A stretch of DNA of 17,978 nt from Verrucomicrobiota bacterium (GTDB lineage Bacteria > Verrucomicrobiota > Verrucomicrobiia > Opitutales > Opitutaceae): positions 1 through 17,978 of the forward strand of contig JAEXPQ010000013.1 in NCBI GenBank assembly GCA_023446735.1, given 5' to 3'. A program made the position numbers and the translations under genes. The notes under the pieces are model-generated. The model ran no database searches, had not been told where the DNA came from, and was given only the letters and a program-made list of their open reading frames with translations. Shown here piece by piece: positions 1 to 7,110 of the stretch (position 1 is its first letter; each line of letters opens with the position of its first letter).

Positions 1-153
1 TCGACCTGGGGGGGCCCGGCGGGGGACCGGGGGGCCGCGGGGGGGGGCCAGCCGGCGGCGGGCGCGAGTTTCGTGACGAGCGCGGCCGGATCCTCGGCGG
101 CGATGAGCGGGCCGACGGCAAGCAGGAGGAGGCAGGGGACGAGGTGACGCATG
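1..153 (-). CDS. N-terminal fragment of a secreted protein (runs off window)
   Basis: An ATG at 153 (minus) opens a frame that stays open to base 1, 51 codons. The first residues, MRHLVPCLLLLAVGPLIAA then EDPAALV, form a typical Sec signal peptide: short basic start, hydrophobic core, small residues before the cut. After about residue 33 the translation becomes Pro/Gly-rich because the DNA at 1-60 is made of long G runs. That part may be real or may contain contig-end errors. The gene lies 266 bp downstream of the DUF362 gene on the same strand, so membership of the same transcript is possible but unsupported. No family can be named from this fragment. Confidence 0.4.
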
Positions 154-419
154 GGTTGGCGGAGACAGGTGTGAGACGGTGGTGGTACCAGCCTTCGGGC
201 CGGCGTTCTGGTCGAGGGAGGTGATCGACAAGGCGAGGTGGCGGTCACTGCGGGCCATCGAGGGATGAATCCCGCGCCAGGGGTCCGGCCTGCGGCGGAC
301 GCCTTTCGCCGCTCCGCGCCGTGGCGCGGCCTTCAGCCCGCGATCCGAGGTCTTGTGATGCCGCCGAACCTTGGGCAGGGCCGCTAGCGTCACAGGGCCG
401 ACCGGGGCACCAACGGGCC
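154..419. other. intergenic stretch with several small hairpins
   Basis: No convincing gene is seen here. The stretch contains short inverted repeats: GGGAT-ga-ATCCC near 264-275, and CCGCGCC-gt-GGCGCGG at 314-329. No T-tract follows either one, so neither is a good intrinsic terminator. The region separates the DUF362 gene from the secreted-protein fragment on the minus strand. Confidence 0.4.
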
Positions 420-1364
420 TCAGAGCCGCACTTCGCGCAGGCTGGCCTTCGTGAGGTCCGGGTTGCCGAGCCCGTGTTTGGCGGCGAGACCGATCATCGC
501 CACCTTGTCCGCGGTGAGACCGACGAGCGTGCAGGCGTAGGCGTCGACCGCGACCGGATCGGTGCCGGCGACAACCTTGTTCGCGCGCTTGATCTCGCCG
601 GGGCCGGCGGGGCCGTTGGTGAGGAGAAACTCGGTGCCATCGACGATGTTCAGGTCGGGGCGGCGCAACAGGTTCACATCGGCGATGCACTGGGAGAGGT
701 GGGTGATGTCGTCGCCCTCGTCCTTGTCGCCCCCGTTGGTGTGGAAGGTCTTGTTGGTGCTGCGGTGGCAGGCGCCCATGATGTTCTTCAGGCAACCGGT
801 GTAGCCGGTGCCGCCGTGGTGCTTGGCGATCGGCAGGTTGATCAGCACCTCGCAGTCGAGGAAGGCGCGGTTGACCTTGGCGGTCTTGAGCGTGACCGCG
901 CGGGGGATCTCGACCTCGACCCACTCTCCGGGGTTCTTGCGACCGAGGGCGACCAGCTCCGGATACTGCGCGCCGCGGGGCGTGCGTGTCCAGTAATCGG
1001 AGGCGGGGTCGATCACGTAGGTGACCTCGGCGGCGCCGGCTTCGCGGCAGAGCTGAAGCACGGCGAGCGTGAGATCCGGCGTGGTGAACGAACCGGGCTT
1101 GCGCCACCAGTTGGGCGCGTTGATGAGCAGGCCGACCTTGGCGCCGGGCTTCACGAAGCGGCCGATCCCGCCGAGCTCCGTGACCGCGCGCAGCGTGGCC
1201 GCGAAGGCGTCGGTGCTTTCGACTGCGACCACCGCTCCGGCAGCGACCGGGGCGGACGTGGGCGATTCGGGAAGGTTGGCGAGGGCGCGGGGGGCGAGGC
1301 GTGAGCCGGCGAGGGCGGCGGCGCCGAGAAGAGCGGTGCGGCGGAGAAAGTCGCGACGTTGCAT
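420..1364 (-). CDS. DUF362 domain protein with Tat signal
   Basis: A 314-residue protein. Residues 1-29 are a twin-arginine signal (QRRDFLRR followed by an Ala/Leu core and ALA before the likely cut), so it should be exported folded, as expected for a cofactor-binding or redox protein. The body matches DUF362 (COG2006): NLPIAKHHGGTGYTGCLKN at about 176-194 followed by MGACH, and GTDPVAVDAYA at 267-277 near the C-terminus. The family's biochemical role is not settled. Some members are fused to 4Fe-4S ferredoxin domains, but no CxxCxxCxxxCP cluster is seen here. The ATG at 1364 is chosen because it places the RR motif at the N-terminus. The gene follows the Gfo/Idh/MocA gene with a 77-bp gap and probably shares its transcript. 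The family call is secure; the function is unknown. Confidence 0.88.
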   Translation of the reverse strand: MQRRDFLRRTALLGAAALAGSRLAPRALANLPESPTSAPVAAGAVVAVESTDAFAATLRAVTELGGIGRFVKPGAKVGLLINAPNWWRKPGSFTTPDLTLAVLQLCREAGAAEVTYVIDPASDYWTRTPRGAQYPELVALGRKNPGEWVEVEIPRAVTLKTAKVNRAFLDCEVLINLPIAKHHGGTGYTGCLKNIMGACHRSTNKTFHTNGGDKDEGDDITHLSQCIADVNLLRRPDLNIVDGTEFLLTNGPAGPGEIKRANKVVAGTDPVAVDAYACTLVGLTADKVAMIGLAAKHGLGNPDLTKASLREVRL

Positions 1365-1441
1365 GAGGCGAAGGGGTTTGCGAGGGCGAGGCTACACGCC
1401 GCCGCTCGGGAGGCGATGAAACAATCGGGGCGGGGCGCCGC

Positions 1442-2425
1442 CTATGGTGCGGCGACGAAGGTGGGCACGGTGCCGGTATCGGCGCTCTGGTAGGCGAGCT
1501 GGATGAGCTGGAGGGTGTTGCGGGCGTCGGCGAGCGTGGACGCGGGCGGCTTGCCCTCGAGGATAAGGTCGGAGAAGGCGCGGGCCTGGTGGGCGAAGGA
1601 GGCGCCGTAGTCGGTGTCGGGGTCGCGTTTCTCGCCGTTGACGTAGAGGGCGTCGGTCACCTCGAGGGAACCCTCCGTGCCCACAAGTCGGATGCCGTCG
1701 ACCGCGCCGCCGCGGTTGTTGGTCCAGGTCTGGAGGATGGAGCCGAGCGAGCCATCGGCGTAGCGGAGCTGCACGTGGCCGACATCCTCCCCCTCCATGC
1801 CGGTGAGCACGAGACGGCTCTTGTAGGCGTGGAGCGAGACGGGGCACCCGCGCAGGAAGAGCGACTGGTAGACCTGGTGGTGTCCGCTGTCCATGAGGGC
1901 GCCGCCGCCGCCGAGGGCGAGTTTCGCGCGCCAGCCGGTGGCGTGCTCGGGCGAGATGGTGTGGTTGCTGGCGAACGAGCCGAATACGATCCGGCCGAGC
2001 GCGCCGCTGGCGACGACCTGGCGGGCGGCCTGCACGGCGCCGCGGTAGACGAAGTTGTGTCCGGGAATCACGGGCACGCCGGTGCGGGCGACGCTGGCGC
2101 GGATGGTGTCGTAGTCGGCGAGGCTGAGCACGACGGGCTTCTCGACGAGGACGGGCTTGCGGGCCTCCTGCGCGCGGAGGATCTGGGCGAGGTGCTCGGT
2201 GTTGCGGCTGCCGAGGACGAGGGCGTCGATCTCGGGATCGGCGACCATCTGCTCAAACGTGGTGAACGCACGCAGGCCGAACTCGGCGGCGAGGCGGTCG
2301 CGGCGCGCGGGATCGGAGAGGGCGCAGATGCCGGTGATGGCGGCGTGCGGGTTTGTGGCGAAACCGCGGAGATGAAAGGGGGCGATGAAACCGGTGCCGA
2401 CGAGGCCGAGGCGGAGTTTTTTCAT
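1442..2425 (-). CDS. Gfo/Idh/MocA family NAD(P)-dependent oxidoreductase
   Basis: A 327-residue protein of normal length for the family. The N-terminal Rossmann fold starts with GLVGTGFIA (7-15), and Asp38 at the end of beta-2 suggests NAD preference. The family signature EKP is at 95-97; its Lys is the usual catalytic or substrate residue. A second conserved patch, GGGGALMDSGHHQ (172-184), carries the Asp/His pair typical of the C-terminal alpha/beta domain. No signal peptide is present, so it is cytoplasmic. Such enzymes oxidise or reduce sugars, inositols or related polyols; the substrate cannot be read from sequence. It lies between an MDR dehydrogenase and a DUF362 gene on the same strand, which suggests a carbohydrate-type redox step. 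Confidence 0.93.
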   Translation of the reverse strand: MKKLRLGLVGTGFIAPFHLRGFATNPHAAITGICALSDPARRDRLAAEFGLRAFTTFEQMVADPEIDALVLGSRNTEHLAQILRAQEARKPVLVEKPVVLSLADYDTIRASVARTGVPVIPGHNFVYRGAVQAARQVVASGALGRIVFGSFASNHTISPEHATGWRAKLALGGGGALMDSGHHQVYQSLFLRGCPVSLHAYKSRLVLTGMEGEDVGHVQLRYADGSLGSILQTWTNNRGGAVDGIRLVGTEGSLEVTDALYVNGEKRDPDTDYGASFAHQARAFSDLILEGKPPASTLADARNTLQLIQLAYQSADTGTVPTFVAAP

Positions 2426-2470
2426 GACAAGTAACCAGTAGCGGGTGGCAAGTGACAGGTGGAATCAGGA

Positions 2471-2538
2471 TGTAGGGCCGCCGCTTGGCGGCGTGCCGTG
2501 TCCGCGGAGACGGTGCGGACGCGAGGTCCGACCCTACA
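2471..2538. repeat. 68-bp palindromic element with TGTAGGG/CCCTACA ends
   Basis: The element is bounded by the 7-bp inverted repeat TGTAGGG (2471-2477) and CCCTACA (2532-2538). Inside are two further hairpins: CCGCC-gctt-GGCGG (2478-2491) and GTCCGC...GCGGAC (2500-2520). It sits in the 127-bp gap between the MDR dehydrogenase and the downstream Gfo/Idh/MocA gene. No ORF is present. It looks like a REP- or MITE-like intergenic repeat, but only one copy is in this window, so repetitive status is inferred. Confidence 0.5.
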
Positions 2539-2552
2539 GCGGACTGCGTGGC

Positions 2553-3563
2553 TCAGGCGCGGGTCCAGTCGATGACGGCGGTGAGGACGTCGTCCTTGCG
2601 CTGCTGAAGCGCGGTGTAGATGGCGGGGGCATCCTGCGGCGCGACGGTGTGCGCGAGGAGCGGGGCGAGCTGGAGGCGTTTCTGCGCCATGAGGCGGAGG
2701 ATGACCTCGAGGTTGCCCTCCATCGAGTAGGGCTGGCGGCCGGAACCGTCCTTGCCGACGGGGAGGCGCCACTCGTGTGCGCCCTTGACGGTGACGCAGC
2801 CGTTGCCCCAGAGGTGCGAGCCGTTGAGGAAAGGGGTGATGTCGGTCTCGCAGGCGCCGCGCGGGGAGCCGAGGAGGATGAGTTCGCCGAGCGGGCCGGC
2901 GAAATTGATCGCGGCGGCGGCGACCGCGGGCACGCCGGTGGCGTCGACCACGGTGCGGGCCAGCGCGCCGCCGGTAAGGGCGCGGAGCTGCTCCCGGAAA
3001 TCGGGGCCGGCCGGTAGGACATGGCGGATACCGCAGGCTCGTGTGGTGGCGCAGCGGCCCGGGCTGACGTCGGTCGCGACGACTTCGCAGCCGGCGAGCG
3101 AGAAGAGCTGGGCGGCGAAGTTGCCCACGGCGCCGAGACCCTGGACGACCACCCAGTCGCCGAGCTGCGCCTGGGCGATGCGCACGGCGGTGAACGCGAC
3201 CTGGGCAAGGCGGGCGCACGCGGCCTCGGCGGCGGAGACTTCAGCCGGCACGGGCACAATCATGTTGGAGGAGAAATCCTGCGCGACATGGCGGCCGTGG
3301 GTGAAGACGCAGTCGCCGACCTTCACGTTCGCCACGGCTGAGCCGACGGCGCGCACGCGGCCGACGGAGCCGTAGCCAGGAACGTAGGGCAACGGCGCCC
3401 ACGATTCGGTGCCACGGAGGATGGCGAGCTCGGTGCCGGGGCTCACGACGGAGGCCTCGGTGTCGAGGAGCACCTGGTCGGCGCGGAGCTGGGCGGGATC
3501 GAGGTCGGTGGAGCCGAGGACGACCTGGCCGGGCGCGGAGAAGACGATGGCGGGAATTTTCAT
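2553..3563 (-). CDS. Medium-chain dehydrogenase/reductase lacking zinc ligands (BchC-like subgroup)
   Basis: A 336-residue protein with the two-domain MDR layout: GroES-like catalytic part at 1-130 and a Rossmann domain with GLGAVGN (142-148), then ATD at 163-165 pointing to NAD(H). The usual catalytic zinc Cys is replaced in SPGTEL (41-46), the usual GHE is GYG (63-65), and the four-Cys structural zinc lobe is absent. This pattern fits the zinc-free branch that includes BchC-like and sugar-type MDR proteins. It therefore probably acts as an NAD-dependent dehydrogenase or reductase on a hydroxylated substrate; the substrate is unknown. It is the first of three co-directional minus-strand genes; the next, 127 bp on, is a Gfo/Idh/MocA oxidoreductase. 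The ATG at 3563 gives the normal N-terminal strand. Confidence 0.88.
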   Translation of the reverse strand: MKIPAIVFSAPGQVVLGSTDLDPAQLRADQVLLDTEASVVSPGTELAILRGTESWAPLPYVPGYGSVGRVRAVGSAVANVKVGDCVFTHGRHVAQDFSSNMIVPVPAEVSAAEAACARLAQVAFTAVRIAQAQLGDWVVVQGLGAVGNFAAQLFSLAGCEVVATDVSPGRCATTRACGIRHVLPAGPDFREQLRALTGGALARTVVDATGVPAVAAAAINFAGPLGELILLGSPRGACETDITPFLNGSHLWGNGCVTVKGAHEWRLPVGKDGSGRQPYSMEGNLEVILRLMAQKRLQLAPLLAHTVAPQDAPAIYTALQQRKDDVLTAVIDWTRA

Positions 3564-3714
3564 TGGGGGGCGAAAGGGCGAAGGCCGGCGCGATGCAGGG
3601 CGCCGATGGTGGAAAGTGCAGGCGTCGCGAGCGAAGGCGGCGAGGGGATTTCGGGGCGGTAGGCACGCGGATGCGTTAAACGAGAGAGAGGGGGCAAGGG
3701 CGGGCGCGGCGAAG

Positions 3715-3810
3715 GCTGAACGACTTCGTCGTCCCGCTACGTGATGGGTTGAATGGCTGCGCCATCCAGTTACGGGGAGAGCTGAAGTGCTGCGCGTTCC
3801 AGCTAGGGGG
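3715..3810. repeat. Three tandem copies of a 33-bp palindromic repeat
   Basis: Three hairpin units begin at 3716, 3749 and 3782, an exact 33-bp period. Each has a 9-nt left arm of the type CTGAAnnnn, a 3-nt loop (TTC or TGC), a right arm ending TCCAG or TCCCG, then CTACG- or TTACGGGG-like sequence. A fourth copy is at 7075-7102. In every copy the fourth stem position is A opposite C on the plus strand, which is G-U on the minus-strand RNA. The array lies about 30 bp past the rlmF stop on that gene's strand, so it would fall in the rlmF 3' region. It resembles a REP-like family. Confidence 0.7.
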
Positions 3811-3839
3811 GCGCACGGAACCGCGATCAGTGATTCCGG

Positions 3840-4775
3840 CTACAGCTTGGAGTAGGTCCAAGCGAGGAGGCGGCTGCGTTTCTGACCCTGGGCCATGTCG
3901 ATGGTGCGGACTTCGGTCGGCCGCATGGCGGCGAGGGCGCGGCGCAGGCGTGGCAGCGAGTCGCGGCTGGAGACCAGCGCGGTGAACCAGCGGACTTGCG
4001 AACCGAACTCGACGCTCTCGGCGATCAGGCGCGAGAGGAAACCGACTTCGCCGCCGGGGCACCAGAGCTCGGCGGGGCGTCCGCCGAAGTTGAGCGGGGT
4101 GCGTTGGCCAGGGCGGGCGGTGCCGAGGTTGCGCGTCTTGCGGGCGGAGCCGGCGGCGGCTGCGGCGGCGGAGGCGTGAAACGGCGGATTGCAGAGCGTG
4201 AGATCGAAGCGTTCGCCGGGGCGGACGATGCCGCGCAGGATCGCGGTGGGAGAACTTTGCCGACGGAGCTCGACGGAGCCGGCGAGCGAGGGGTTGGCGG
4301 CGACGAGGCGCTCGGCGTTCTGGAGGGCGACGGGATCGATGTCGGTGGCGACGAAGCGCCAGCCGTACTCGGCGCGGCCGAGGATGGGGTAGACGAGGTT
4401 CGCGCCGGTGCCGAGGTCGAGGGCGGAGACGGACGGGCCGCGCGGGATCGCGCTGTTGTTGCCTGAGGCGAGAAGGTCGGCGGCGTGGTGGACATAGTCG
4501 GCGCGGCCGGGGATGGGCGGGCAGAGGTAGCCGGGCGGGAGGAACCAGTCGGCGAGGCCGTAGTAGGTGAGAAGCAGCGCGCGGTTGAGCGCGAGGATGG
4601 CAGCGGGTTCGGCGTAGTCGATGGTGGCGTCGCCGTGCGGGCTGGGGCGGAGGAAGCGGACGAGCTCGGGCGCGCGGGCGCAGAGCAGGGCGAAGTCGTA
4701 GCGCCCGCGGTGGCGGTTGCGCGGGTGGAGGGTGGGGCTCGCGGGGGGGACTGGTTGCTGGGGCGCGGTGGCCAT
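3840..4775 (-). CDS. rlmF: 23S rRNA (adenine(1618)-N(6))-methyltransferase RlmF
   Basis: A 311-residue protein, close to the E. coli RlmF length. It should transfer a methyl group from SAM to N6 of A1618 of 23S rRNA (E. coli numbering). Visible signatures: HPRNRHRGRYDF at 17-28, which opens the conserved family region; SAM motif I, LDLGTGAN (119-126); acidic ATDID (143-147) after motif I; catalytic NPPF (196-199) of N6-adenine methyltransferases; and ELWCPGGE (236-243). The frame stays open far upstream, but the ATG at 4775 gives family length and begins just before the conserved block. The upstream extension is Arg/Pro-rich and lies opposite the LysE gene, so it is excluded. A 108-bp divergent gap separates it from the LysE gene. 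Confidence 0.92.
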   Translation of the reverse strand: MATAPQQPVPPASPTLHPRNRHRGRYDFALLCARAPELVRFLRPSPHGDATIDYAEPAAILALNRALLLTYYGLADWFLPPGYLCPPIPGRADYVHHAADLLASGNNSAIPRGPSVSALDLGTGANLVYPILGRAEYGWRFVATDIDPVALQNAERLVAANPSLAGSVELRRQSSPTAILRGIVRPGERFDLTLCNPPFHASAAAAAAGSARKTRNLGTARPGQRTPLNFGGRPAELWCPGGEVGFLSRLIAESVEFGSQVRWFTALVSSRDSLPRLRRALAAMRPTEVRTIDMAQGQKRSRLLAWTYSKL

Positions 4776-4883
4776 CGGAGGGGAGGAGGAATAGGGCGAA
4801 GAGGGCCGATAGGTCGAACGGGAAGAACGTGGGGGGCGACCCGGGGCTTGCGCGTGATGGCGATCCGTGTAGGCGATACGAGG

Positions 4884-5507
4884 ATGAACGGCTCGTTTTT
4901 CGCGGTCTTCCTGCTGACGATGTTCATCGCCACGATCACCCCGGGGCCGAGCATGCTGCTGGCGCTCAACCACGGGATCAGCTTCGGCTGGCGGCGGTCG
5001 TTGGCGACGGCGTGGGGCAATGTCGCGGCGACCGCGTTGCAGTGCGTGGTGTCGTTTGCCGGACTCGGCTTTATCCTCGCTCAGGCGGCGTGGGTGTTCT
5101 CGGCGATCCGCTGGGCCGGGGCGGCGTACCTCGTCTACCTCGGGTGCCGGTTGCTGTTCGGCCCGGTGGACATGGTGGCGGAGGGCGGTGCGGCGGAGCG
5201 TGCGATGCCGCGGCGGAGCCTGTTCCGCGAGGCGTTCATCGTGACGGCGAGCAACCCGAAGGCGGTGTTCTTCTTCTCGTCGCTGTTCCCACAGTTCTTC
5301 GTCGATGGGCAACTCACGCTCGGCAAGGCCGCGCTGCTGTGCGGGTCGACGCTGGTGACGACCTTCAGTTGCATGATGCTTTACGCCACCGCCGGAGAGC
5401 GGGTGCAGGGGCTGTTCCGGCGGGTTCGCTTCCGGACGGTGTTCCAGCGCGGCTTGGGGGCGACGTTGGTGGGGTTCGGCGCGGGGCTGGCGCTGGACCG
5501 GAAATAG
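4884..5507 (+). CDS. LysE/RhtB-family amino-acid exporter
   Basis: A 207-residue integral membrane protein, typical in length for LysE/RhtB/ArgO exporters. The first hydrophobic segment carries the signature TPGPSMLLALNHG (19-31). Further hydrophobic segments lie around residues 45-65, 70-90, 115-140 and 145-170, with a last one near the C-terminus. ASNPKAVFFF, in the middle of the protein, is also family-typical. It should export amino acids or related small molecules by proton antiport; the substrate is not predictable. The ATG at 4884 gives a start like family members. An in-frame ATG at 4857 would add nine residues and has a slightly better-spaced G-rich upstream, so the start is uncertain. 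The gene is divergent from rlmF. Confidence 0.9.
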   Translation: MNGSFFAVFLLTMFIATITPGPSMLLALNHGISFGWRRSLATAWGNVAATALQCVVSFAGLGFILAQAAWVFSAIRWAGAAYLVYLGCRLLFGPVDMVAEGGAAERAMPRRSLFREAFIVTASNPKAVFFFSSLFPQFFVDGQLTLGKAALLCGSTLVTTFSCMMLYATAGERVQGLFRRVRFRTVFQRGLGATLVGFGAGLALDRK

Positions 5508-5509
5508 CG

Positions 5510-5547
5510 CGAACGAGACAGGCCTGGAAGCGGCCCAGTCTCGTTCG
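5510..5547. terminator. Hairpin between convergent genes
   Basis: CGAACGAGAC (5510-5519) pairs perfectly with GTCTCGTTCG (5538-5547). A nested GGCC/GGCC pair lies inside. It sits between the stop of the LysE gene (plus) and the stop of the outer-membrane protein gene (minus), where a shared bidirectional terminator is expected. No U-tract follows on either strand, so termination efficiency is uncertain; it could act as a 3'-end stabiliser instead. Confidence 0.55.
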
Positions 5548-5573
5548 GGTGGAAAAGAGGAGGCGGCAGCGCG

Positions 5574-6242
5574 TCAGAACGACCAGGTGCAACCGGCCGT
5601 GACCACGCTGGTTGAGAGCGAGCCCATGTCCTGCGTGCTGGAGGATGTCGGGACAGTGGGGACGCGGAGGGTGACCGTCGGGCCGTCGACGGCGCGGAAG
5701 CGGTAACCGAGATCGATCCGGAAATGTGGGGCGAGGCGGAACTCGACGCCGACGGCCACGCCCGCCGTGGCGCGCCACGAGGAGACGGAGGCGCTCCGGG
5801 TCCCGTAGGGCGGTGGGAGAGCCTGGAGGCTCAGCAGGTCGCCGGTGACGCGAGTCGCACCGAGGTTGGCGCCGGCGTAGAACCGCCAGACGGAATCCGC
5901 GGTTCCGGTACGATAGCGGTAGCCGAGCAACAGCGGGAGCAGGTGACCGTCGCCGGTGGTGGTGGTGCCTCCGGGGAGGAGAATCGGCGGGCCTCCTGCG
6001 CTGTCGGCTATCGGAAGCCATTCGGCCTTCCAGGCGACAAGATCGGCTTCGAACTCGAGTTGGTGGTTGCCGCCGGTACCGAGGGTTGTGCCGACGGCGA
6101 GGCTGCCACCCGTTTCGTCCTCATAGTGCGAGTTGGTGAAGCTGAAGTGCGCAAGGCCGGGGCGAAGGTAGGTCTCGGCCTGGAGAGTGAGCGCGGTTCC
6201 GAGCGTGGCGAGCAACGCGAAGGCAGCGGGCAGGTATTTCAT
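5574..6242 (-). CDS. Outer-membrane beta-barrel protein
   Basis: A 222-residue protein starting with a clear Sec signal peptide (MKYLPAAFALLATLGTALT then LQA, cut before ETY). The mature part alternates polar and hydrophobic or aromatic residues in strand-like stretches, for example LLPLLLGYRYRT, WRFYAGANLGA, GVAVGVEFRLA and FRIDLGYRFRA. It ends in Phe (CTWSF), the usual C-terminal signature for barrel insertion by BamA. The size fits an eight-stranded OmpA/OmpW/opacity-like barrel. No enzymatic motif is seen, and its specific role (structural, adhesion or small-molecule passage) is unknown. It is convergent with the LysE gene and about 130 bp downstream of the HD-domain gene on the same strand. 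Confidence 0.75.
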   Translation of the reverse strand: MKYLPAAFALLATLGTALTLQAETYLRPGLAHFSFTNSHYEDETGGSLAVGTTLGTGGNHQLEFEADLVAWKAEWLPIADSAGGPPILLPGGTTTTGDGHLLPLLLGYRYRTGTADSVWRFYAGANLGATRVTGDLLSLQALPPPYGTRSASVSSWRATAGVAVGVEFRLAPHFRIDLGYRFRAVDGPTVTLRVPTVPTSSSTQDMGSLSTSVVTAGCTWSF

Positions 6243-6372
6243 GACTGGCGTTCGATCGGGTGTAGCGGGTGACGGAGCATCCGATACAGTCGCGAGATGA
6301 TGGACTCAGCAAGGTCCGAAACAACCATGATCGAAGGAACGGGGGAGCGGCGCCCTGCGTCCGGGGTTTGGA

Positions 6373-6975
6373 TCAACCGTGCGGAGCGGGGCACAGGTTG
6401 CCGGCGGCGACGGCGCGGGCGATCTCCTGCTCGGCCTCGGCCCAGAGCGCGGCGCAGCCCTCGGCGGCATGGCGGTTGCGGGCGTGGACGCGGTCGGCGG
6501 TAATGCCGTGCTTGCGCCAGGCGGCTCCGTCGGTGGCGTTGTTGAGGAAGATCGGAAGCACGCGGTCCATGGCGTGGGCGTACTTGGCCTCTGGGGTGGT
6601 GCGGGCCTCGAATTCGTCCCAGAGCGAGCGATACTCCGCGGCCTGGTCGGCGGGGAGGAGCGGGAAAATGCGGTCCGCGGCGCGGGCTTCGCGCTCGTGC
6701 TGGGTGGCGGCGCCGGCGGTGTCGTAGGCGAAGGTGTCGCCGGCGTCGATTTCGACCAGATCGTGGACGAGCAGCATCTTCACGACGTGGAGGACGTCGA
6801 TTGACGTGTTGGCGTGTTCGGCGAGGAGCACGGCCATCATGGTGACGTGCCAGGCGTGCTCGGCGTCGGTCTCCGGGCGGCGGCCCTTGATGGTGTAGTT
6901 CTGGCGGCGGATCTCCTTGAGCTGGTCGATCTCGAGGAGGAACTGGAGCTGCTGGGCGAGACGGGCGGAGGGCAT
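6373..6975 (-). CDS. HD-domain phosphohydrolase (YfbR/HDDC2-like 5'-nucleotidase type)
   Basis: A 200-residue cytoplasmic protein with the HD metal site: EH at 39-40 in DAEHAWH, HDLVE at 71-75, GDT at 79-81 and a late Asp137 in AMDR. The order AEH...HDxxE...GD...D matches the HD_3 group that includes E. coli YfbR and human HDDC2, which remove the phosphate from deoxynucleoside 5'-monophosphates. The C-terminal part is helical and rich in Ala and Glu. By analogy it may help balance nucleotide pools, but the substrate is inferred from the family only. The start at 6975 fits; no Shine-Dalgarno sequence is seen. A terminator-like hairpin separates it from galE upstream, so it is probably transcribed separately. 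Confidence 0.87.
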   Translation of the reverse strand: MPSARLAQQLQFLLEIDQLKEIRRQNYTIKGRRPETDAEHAWHVTMMAVLLAEHANTSIDVLHVVKMLLVHDLVEIDAGDTFAYDTAGAATQHEREARAADRIFPLLPADQAAEYRSLWDEFEARTTPEAKYAHAMDRVLPIFLNNATDGAAWRKHGITADRVHARNRHAAEGCAALWAEAEQEIARAVAAGNLCPAPHG

Positions 6976-7017
6976 GGCGGTGAAGGGTGGACGGTGCCGG
7001 TGGGCGGTGAAGACGAT

Positions 7018-7049
7018 GGAAAAGAGAAGGCCCGGGCGGGGCGCCCGGG
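7018..7049 (-). terminator. Probable intrinsic terminator downstream of galE
   Basis: On the minus strand a perfect 7-bp stem (CCCGGGC with GCCCGGG, 7031-7049, 5-nt loop) is followed by CCTTCTCTTTTCC, a pyrimidine-rich tract with several U. It lies about 60 nt beyond the galE stop and before the HD-domain start. The U-run is interrupted, so strength is uncertain. Confidence 0.5.
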
Positions 7050-7074
7050 GCGGAACGGGGAAGAGGAGCGGAGG

Positions 7075-7102
7075 CTGAATCGCTGCGCGCTCCAGCTACG
7101 GG
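7075..7102. repeat. Fourth copy of the 33-bp palindromic repeat
   Basis: CTGAATCGC (7075-7083), loop TGC, GCGCTCCAG (7087-7095), then CTACGGG. This matches the units at 3716-3810, including the A/C position four bases into the stem and the CTACGGG tail. It starts within 10 bp of the galE stop on the minus strand, just as the array at 3715-3810 follows rlmF. Confidence 0.65.
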
Positions 7103-7110
7103 CAAACGGC

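Noticed and set aside
321..1304. Long plus-strand frame opposite the DUF362 gene
   Set aside because: It is Gly/Ala/Asp-rich with no domain, and lies wholly antisense to a gene with clear family motifs; it is a high-GC shadow.
6243..6372. Possible minus-strand promoter upstream of the outer-membrane protein (TTGCTG, 18 bp, TGTATC)
   Set aside because: The match to a sigma-70 consensus is too weak in such GC-rich DNA to call.
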